The notes under the pieces were generated by a model that saw nothing but the letters and a program-made list of their open reading frames with translations, did no database searches and had not been told where the DNA came from. Positions 60,573 to 64,000 of a stretch of DNA of 64,000 bases are shown piece after piece. The DNA is from an uncultured Desulfuromusa sp. (GTDB lineage: Bacteria > Desulfobacterota > Desulfuromonadia > Desulfuromonadales > Geopsychrobacteraceae), in the NCBI RefSeq assembly GCF_963675815.1, contig NZ_OY776576.1, positions 248,001-312,000 on the forward strand, read 5' to 3'. Each line of letters opens with the position of its first letter. The stretch's first letter is position 1. A program made the translations under genes and the position numbers.

Positions 60573-60705
60573 CGCCGCCTCCCTTACGAGAAGCCGACGC
60601 ATGACTCGGGGTCACGGCTGGTCGCTAGCCTTTACCACACAGGGACTTACAACCCTTCATTCTTTACCGGCTTTTACCGGCGCTTTCAGTCTGCCCCCTT
60701 TATTG
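60573..60705 (-). repeat. 133-bp structured repeat, copy 1 (group II intron-like RNA fragment?)
   Basis: About 80% identical to 62586-62718, and placed just after the stop of the putative immunity gene on its coding strand. Read on the minus strand it forms a GCCGG/CCGGT hairpin and an AGGG/CCCT hairpin. Both stems differ in sequence from copy 2 but still pair, which indicates selection for RNA structure. The GTGAAAG-type loop and GAGTCATGCGTC block resemble domain I of bacterial group II introns; no reverse transcriptase is present. Confidence 0.65.
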
Positions 60706-60711
60706 GTTCCT

Positions 60712-61053
60712 CTAAAAGTCTAACATCTGCCGAACCATAACAAGCAATCCAAGAAGTTCCCATCCGACAGAAACAAAGAAGACATACCGAACTTTTTGAA
60801 ACAATGAAAACTTTTTATTGAGCACATAAACTAATGCTATATAAGTAATAATCGCGATTACCGTTTCCGGATAGTGTTTTATAAGCTTAAATGGATAAAT
60901 CATTAATAAAAATGGAAAACTAAACAATAAATCGATTGATATGGATCCTTTTTCGATAACTCCTGGAAATACTGCGATGAAAGCTATAGTGGTTAGTAAT
61001 GAAAGCAACCATCCTTTCAACAAAATGTAAAATGTGTTCAATTTAATCTCCAT
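60712..61053 (-). CDS. Small membrane protein, putative Rhs-module immunity protein
   Basis: 113 residues with about four hydrophobic spans (LLSLLTTIAFIAVFPGVI, LLFSFPFLLMIYPFKL, TVIAIITYIALVYVL, VRYVFFVSVGWELLGLLV). It starts 2 nt after the stop of the Rhs toxin-tip frame, the usual place of an immunity gene. Base composition is AT-richer than in the Rhs core, as is common for such cassettes. No family is recognised; a membrane immunity protein would suit a membrane- or periplasm-acting toxin. Confidence 0.6.
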   Translation of the reverse strand: MEIKLNTFYILLKGWLLSLLTTIAFIAVFPGVIEKGSISIDLLFSFPFLLMIYPFKLIKHYPETVIAIITYIALVYVLNKKFSLFQKVRYVFFVSVGWELLGLLVMVRQMLDF

Positions 61054-61055
61054 CT

Positions 61056-61481
61056 TTATCTAACTCTCACCCTTCTATTGCGACCTCGCCCTCCGGGATA
61101 GGTTCTGTAAGTCGGATTTTCTCTAAAATATCTTCTAGACTCTTGATAGGCTTCTTCGCCTAAATCATCGGCAACATCACTAGGCCCATTCGGCCCACCT
61201 TTGTCTTTTCTCATATGTTTATAAACTGTTTCTAGGTGATTCCACCAATCACTTGGCACAGGATATTCGTCAGCAGTACCTCTACATCCCTTATATGGAT
61301 GACTCTCATCTACTAAAGCACCTGATTTATCATAAAAGCATTCAGCGGTTGGCCTATCATCACACTTTTCCTCTCGTACTTCTAAATAACCATCAAAACC
61401 ACAATGATAACGAGCCGGGTTCCCTGGATAAGGCCTCCAATGGTTTGCCTCAGCCTGAACACCTTCCTTTTTAAAGGGCAT
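61056..61481 (-). CDS. Rhs-associated toxin tip (frame-shifted from the Rhs core)
   Basis: 141 codons open in the -1 frame relative to the Rhs fragment, starting over the CCCTTTAAAAAGG sequence where the core frame goes wrong. The tip has several Cys and aromatic clusters (WRPYPGNPARYHCGFDGYLEV, YKGCRGTADEYPVPSDWWNHLE) and a basic Arg-rich end. No toxin family is recognised. ATG 61481 has no ribosome site, so it was probably translated as the end of the Rhs protein, either before a frameshift mutation or through -1 frameshifting at T-TTA-AAA (61475-61469). Confidence 0.55.
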   Translation of the reverse strand: MPFKKEGVQAEANHWRPYPGNPARYHCGFDGYLEVREEKCDDRPTAECFYDKSGALVDESHPYKGCRGTADEYPVPSDWWNHLETVYKHMRKDKGGPNGPSDVADDLGEEAYQESRRYFRENPTYRTYPGGRGRNRRVRVR

Positions 61482-62200
61482 TTTCGAGTTAACCCCATGA
61501 AATCAATTGCATTAATTGGATCCCCACCAACGTACGCATACAAATTTATCCCACCAGCAAACCCAACAGGATCAACCTGAGTATACCGTCCTGTCCCCGG
61601 ATCATAAGTCCGATTCCAGTTGTAGTGGAGATCGGTTTCCGCATCATAATACTGCCCCGGAAACCGCAGGTTGTTCTCCACAGTGGACAGCGGATCTATG
61701 TTGGCTTTTCCGAAGGCGGCGTAGTTTGCACTCCAGGCGATCTCTCCGGTCGTAGCATTGGTTAACCGCTGCGGCGTCCCCAGATGATCATTGTGATAGA
61801 AGTAGAGTCCTGTGTTGTCGCGCATATAGAGGGGATTCGTCCCCCATAGACTGTCGGGTTGCCAACCGTAACTTTTCTGCCAACTGCCGGTATTGCTGTA
61901 TTCGCCAATCAACCCTTCGTCGGCATAAAGATAGTAAGTGGTTGTCGTCCCTATTGTCTTGCTGATTCTTCTGCCGAAGGGATCATAACTGTAGGTGTCG
62001 GTGCGGCCATCCGGCAGGTCGACTTGACTGAGGCGATTTTTGGCGTTGTAGTGGTAGGTGGTGACGAGGGGGACAGGCACCCCTTAGGAGCCAGTCCCTT
62101 CGGTCTTTTTCGTGGTGTTGCCGTTGTTGTCGTATTCGTAGCTGGTGGTGCCGGAGAAATTACAAGGGATAGTCCCGATGTTGTTTTTGTATAGATTCAA
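61382..62200 (-). pseudogene. Rhs core fragment, truncated and interrupted
   Basis: The minus strand encodes YD-repeat sequence (SGTTSYEYDNNGNTTKK, then TTYHYNAKNRLSQVDLPDGR) and the conserved Rhs end (YFYHNDHLGTPQRLTNATTGE, NNLRFPGQYYDAETDLHYNWNRTYDPGTGRYTQVDPVGF, DPINAIDFMGL). The 5' part of the core is missing beyond about 62200. A REP-like palindrome with an in-frame TAA splits it at 62070-62098, and after MGL the frame shifts. This is the form of an orphan Rhs C-terminal module displaced from a full rhs gene. Confidence 0.8.
62070..62098. repeat. REP-like palindrome inserted in the Rhs fragment
   Basis: GGGACAGGCACC and GGAGCCAGTCCC form an imperfect palindrome of the same sequence as 49234-49261. 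It brings a stop codon into the Rhs reading frame. Confidence 0.7.
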
Positions 62201-62269
62201 TGTATCCCCCTCCTTTCTGCAATGAAAGCCAAGACCGGTTAATATTTAAAAACCAAAAACCCCTTGAAC

Positions 62270-62346
62270 ACGGATCAAATCTGATGACGCGGATTTAAAA
62301 CCCATAAACCGATTTTGACTTTGCCTTTAAATCCGCCTTTATCCGT
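62270..62346. repeat. Inverted-repeat element in the inter-Rhs spacer
   Basis: Nested arms: ACGGAT (62270) with ATCCGT (62341), and GCGGATTTAAA (62289-62299) with TTTAAATCCGC (62326-62336). Related ATCCGCxTTGATCCGTGTCC-type sequence also lies at about 59567-59585. Probably a dispersed intergenic repeat. Confidence 0.65.
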
Positions 62347-62585
62347 CCAATCAGTATTTATCCGCGTCCCATGCCTTTAAAAACTTATTCCTCATTGGGG
62401 ACCGACTATTTTTTGTAGTTCAAAAGTTGCCTGTCACACTCAGAGCAATGGCACGGGTCCGAAACGCCACTCGCGATTTACGCAACGTTTCGTGCTGTTT
62501 TCCCCATCAGGCTACGAGGTCAACAACCCGGTTAAGGTGATTTCGGAGCTCAATAGCCCGGCCTACCCGCCCCCTGTCAACGCTT
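62347..62585. other. Spacer without a gene next to structured repeat copy 2
   Basis: No coding frame is convincing. On the minus strand the part 62430-62585 continues from the 133-bp repeat as a GC-rich, hairpin-prone sequence (blocks such as CGTTTCGTGC and GTTGACCTCGTAGCC on the two strands). It may be more of the same structured RNA, a part that copy 1 has lost. Confidence 0.4.
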
Positions 62586-62718
62586 CGCCGCCTCCCTTAC
62601 GAGAAGCCGACGCATGACTCGGGGTCATGGCTGGTCGCTAGCCTTTACCATGTAGGGGACTTTCACCCCTCGATCCATGCCGACTTTTATCGGCGCTTTC
62701 AGCCTGTTCCCTTTATTG
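62586..62718 (-). repeat. 133-bp structured repeat, copy 2
   Basis: Same element as 60573-60705. On the minus strand it has hairpins GCCGA/TCGGC and AGGGG/CCCCT with a GTGAAAG-like loop, and the invariant block GAGTCATGCGTCGGCTTCTC. It again follows a putative Rhs immunity gene, 8 bp after its stop. Confidence 0.65.
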
Positions 62719-62726
62719 TTTCTCGT

Positions 62727-63299
62727 TCATTCGATGGAAATATTGGGAAATAGGTGAAGCTCTGCCTCATCTTGACAAATGTCTGACCCAATTGGTGAGC
62801 TTAAAACCGTAAGGGTAAGGTTAGTTCCCCGAAATAAACGACCATTGAAATTGAATGGAATCTGTATAATGTTTACACCATATAAAAACATATTTTTTCC
62901 AAAATTTTCATTTATATAAAGAGGCATTAAGTCTGATGAAATCCCAGAGTATAGCTTGTTATTGCTATCAAATATTTCAACCTTTATCTTCAACCCAGCT
63001 AGGTCAGACAGTTTATGGCTTCTATCACGAAAGATAATGTTCAGATTATGAGCTAATGGATAATTACTACGCAAAATATATTTCTTCTCATAACCAGTGC
63101 AATTGAACTTAAAGGCTCTGTCTAAGACAATACTATTAATTTTGTTTTTCTCATGCTTGTTTTGATAATATATTTTTCTCATTATTTCAGGAAAAGGCCA
63201 GTACCCCCCTATAATTTTAATAAAACAAAATAAAATCAAAGTTAGGCCTAGAGCAAAGGATAAGATTGTCGTTCTTTTTTCTTTGTAATTAAAAAGCAT
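62727..63299 (-). CDS. Single-span protein, putative immunity protein of the second Rhs tip
   Basis: 190 residues. ATG 63299 has GGGAG 6 nt upstream and overlaps the Rhs stop by 11 bp. One N-terminal span (TTILSFALGLTLILFCFIKII) anchors a mainly beta extracytoplasmic domain (LKIKVEIFDSNNKLYSGI, NIIQIPFNFNGRLF). AT-rich compared with the Rhs core. The overlap and order are those of toxin-immunity pairs; the family is not recognised. Confidence 0.65.
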   Translation of the reverse strand: MLFNYKEKRTTILSFALGLTLILFCFIKIIGGYWPFPEIMRKIYYQNKHEKNKINSIVLDRAFKFNCTGYEKKYILRSNYPLAHNLNIIFRDRSHKLSDLAGLKIKVEIFDSNNKLYSGISSDLMPLYINENFGKNMFLYGVNIIQIPFNFNGRLFRGTNLTLTVLSSPIGSDICQDEAELHLFPNISIE

Positions 63300-64000
63300 T
63301 TCTTCTCCCAAAAGGACGGTATTTAACCTTCCCACCCAACTTTTTATATTCGTCTCTTAACGCTGATGAATAATCTTGGCAATTGTTACTCCACAAAACA
63401 TAGTCTGCGGGGTCAAACTGACCCGTATTATTGACATTCTGAGCGGCCTTTCTAATTATCTGATCGTCATACTGCCACGGAGAGATAGAATAATCATCCG
63501 AGCACTCCCCTCCCATCACACCTCTCGGATTACCTTGTGAATCAGGACCAAAATAGCCAACATCATCATGTGTCCCATCCTCATAAAAACCATGTTCATG
63601 GTAAGGTCCCAGATTCACCAGGTCCAGCATAATATTAAGAGCCATCCCAGCACCTCCTAAGCTCGGCAGCAAATTCCTGCTCCCAGGTGGAGTGCCGCTA
63701 AGGGCTGCTTTGCTAAACCTGAACAACCCCATTTCATCTATATAATTTATTGGATCATCCCCTGTATAGTCAAAAAAGTTAATCCCCCCCATCAACCCAA
63801 TCGGATCAACCTGTGTATACCGCCCCGTCCCCGGATCATAAGTCCGATGCCAGTTATAATGGAGGTCGGTTTCCTGGTCGTAGTATTGCCCCGGAAACCT
63901 CAGGTTATTCTCCACAGTCGACAGCGGATCAATAGTGGCCTTACCGAAGGCGGCGTAGTTTGCACTCCAGACAATCTCTCCGGTTGTGGCATTTGTGAGC
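63289..64000 (-). CDS. Rhs protein C-terminus with peptidase-like toxin tip (5' partial)
   Basis: The frame is open to the window edge and lacks its start. It holds the conserved end of the core (NNLRFPGQYYDQETDLHYNWHRTYDPGTGRYTQVDPIGL) and the cleavage-region motif DPINYIDEMGL. The variable tip begins at FRFSKAALSG, includes a hydrophobic helix (GGAGMALNIMLDLVNL), then YHEHGFYEDGTHDD and SNNCQDYSSALRDEYKKL. The His-then-Asn-Cys order resembles permuted papain-fold (NlpC/P60 or LRAT-like) enzymes, so a peptidase or acyltransferase toxin is possible. The next gene overlaps its end and is the likely immunity gene. Confidence 0.82.
   Translation of the reverse strand, partial: LTNATTGEIVWSANYAAFGKATIDPLSTVENNLRFPGQYYDQETDLHYNWHRTYDPGTGRYTQVDPIGLMGGINFFDYTGDDPINYIDEMGLFRFSKAALSGTPPGSRNLLPSLGGAGMALNIMLDLVNLGPYHEHGFYEDGTHDDVGYFGPDSQGNPRGVMGGECSDDYSISPWQYDDQIIRKAAQNVNNTGQFDPADYVLWSNNCQDYSSALRDEYKKLGGKVKYRPFGRRNAF

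Noticed and set aside
60573..60705. IS element or transposase remnant
   Set aside because: No coding frame, no terminal inverted repeats and no target duplication seen; paired compensatory changes point to RNA structure instead.

Overview
The window looks like chromosome of an anaerobic deltaproteobacterium of the Desulfuromonadia type (Geobacter, Pelobacter and Desulfuromonas relatives). I infer this from gene content, not from a marker gene: a pseudopilin/secretin export cluster, a multi-domain hybrid kinase with HD-GYP and GGDEF proteins, OlsF and a C-P lyase operon. Base composition is moderate in GC, coding density is high, and no rRNA or tRNA gene was seen.

The first 44 kb is essentially a phosphate-starvation island. 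It holds: (i) a reversed REC-histidine kinase and a PhoA-type alkaline phosphatase (0.6-3.7 kb); (ii) a six-gene minus-strand operon, phoH - FRG-domain protein - TIM-barrel glycosidase-like protein - PHP/GT4 glycosyltransferase - radical SAM enzyme - lipoprotein (3.8-12.1 kb); (iii) a plus-strand cassette of an 827-residue unknown protein, phosphatidylserine decarboxylase, an Lgt-like protein and DUF2062 (12.3-17.3 kb); (iv) phnCDE-phnM for phosphonate uptake (18.6-22.6 kb); (v) olsF for phosphate-free ornithine lipids (minus, 23-24.8 kb); (vi) a PstS-like protein followed by a hybrid kinase, an HD-GYP response regulator and a GGDEF protein (25-31.4 kb); and (vii) the C-P lyase operon phnF-GNAT-phnGHIJKLM-TIM barrel-phnW-phnX (minus, 33.1-43 kb). 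Downstream on the plus strand are a zinc-finger-less DksA homologue and a small repeat lipoprotein.

What ties this together is a recurring DNA motif: two to four direct repeats of a CTAAC-like pentamer spaced exactly 11 bp, the spacing of PhoB-binding direct repeats. I find it upstream of the 827-residue gene, phnC, the PstS-like gene, a 68-residue DUF3562-like gene, phnF (minus strand), the DksA homologue and the repeat lipoprotein. Weaker two-repeat versions lie before phoA and a 41-residue membrane protein. The genes would together scavenge phosphate esters and phosphonates, replace phospholipid by ornithine lipid or glycolipid, and adjust signalling and transcription.

Between 31.97 and 33.04 kb is the most striking regulatory structure: a 12-codon leader peptide ending PPPPSSL, followed by four segments able to form mutually exclusive hairpins (A:B with C:D, or B:C). 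Segment D contains the Shine-Dalgarno sequence of an EamA-family transporter. This is the architecture of an erm-type translational attenuator, here with a polyproline leader.

From 44.4 to 49.2 kb is a metal or siderophore uptake locus (tonB-exbD-exbB, a TonB-dependent receptor and a divergent Fur-family regulator with a palindromic operator between them). From 49.4 to 59.1 kb is a type II secretion/type IV pilus-like assembly cluster whose secretin carries a C-terminal cohesin-like domain. From 59.1 kb to the end the DNA is accessory: tandem repeats, an M50-like protease, and two Rhs C-terminal toxin/immunity modules on the minus strand. Each module is followed by a 133-bp repeat with covarying hairpins; the left module is a truncated, REP-interrupted, frameshifted remnant.
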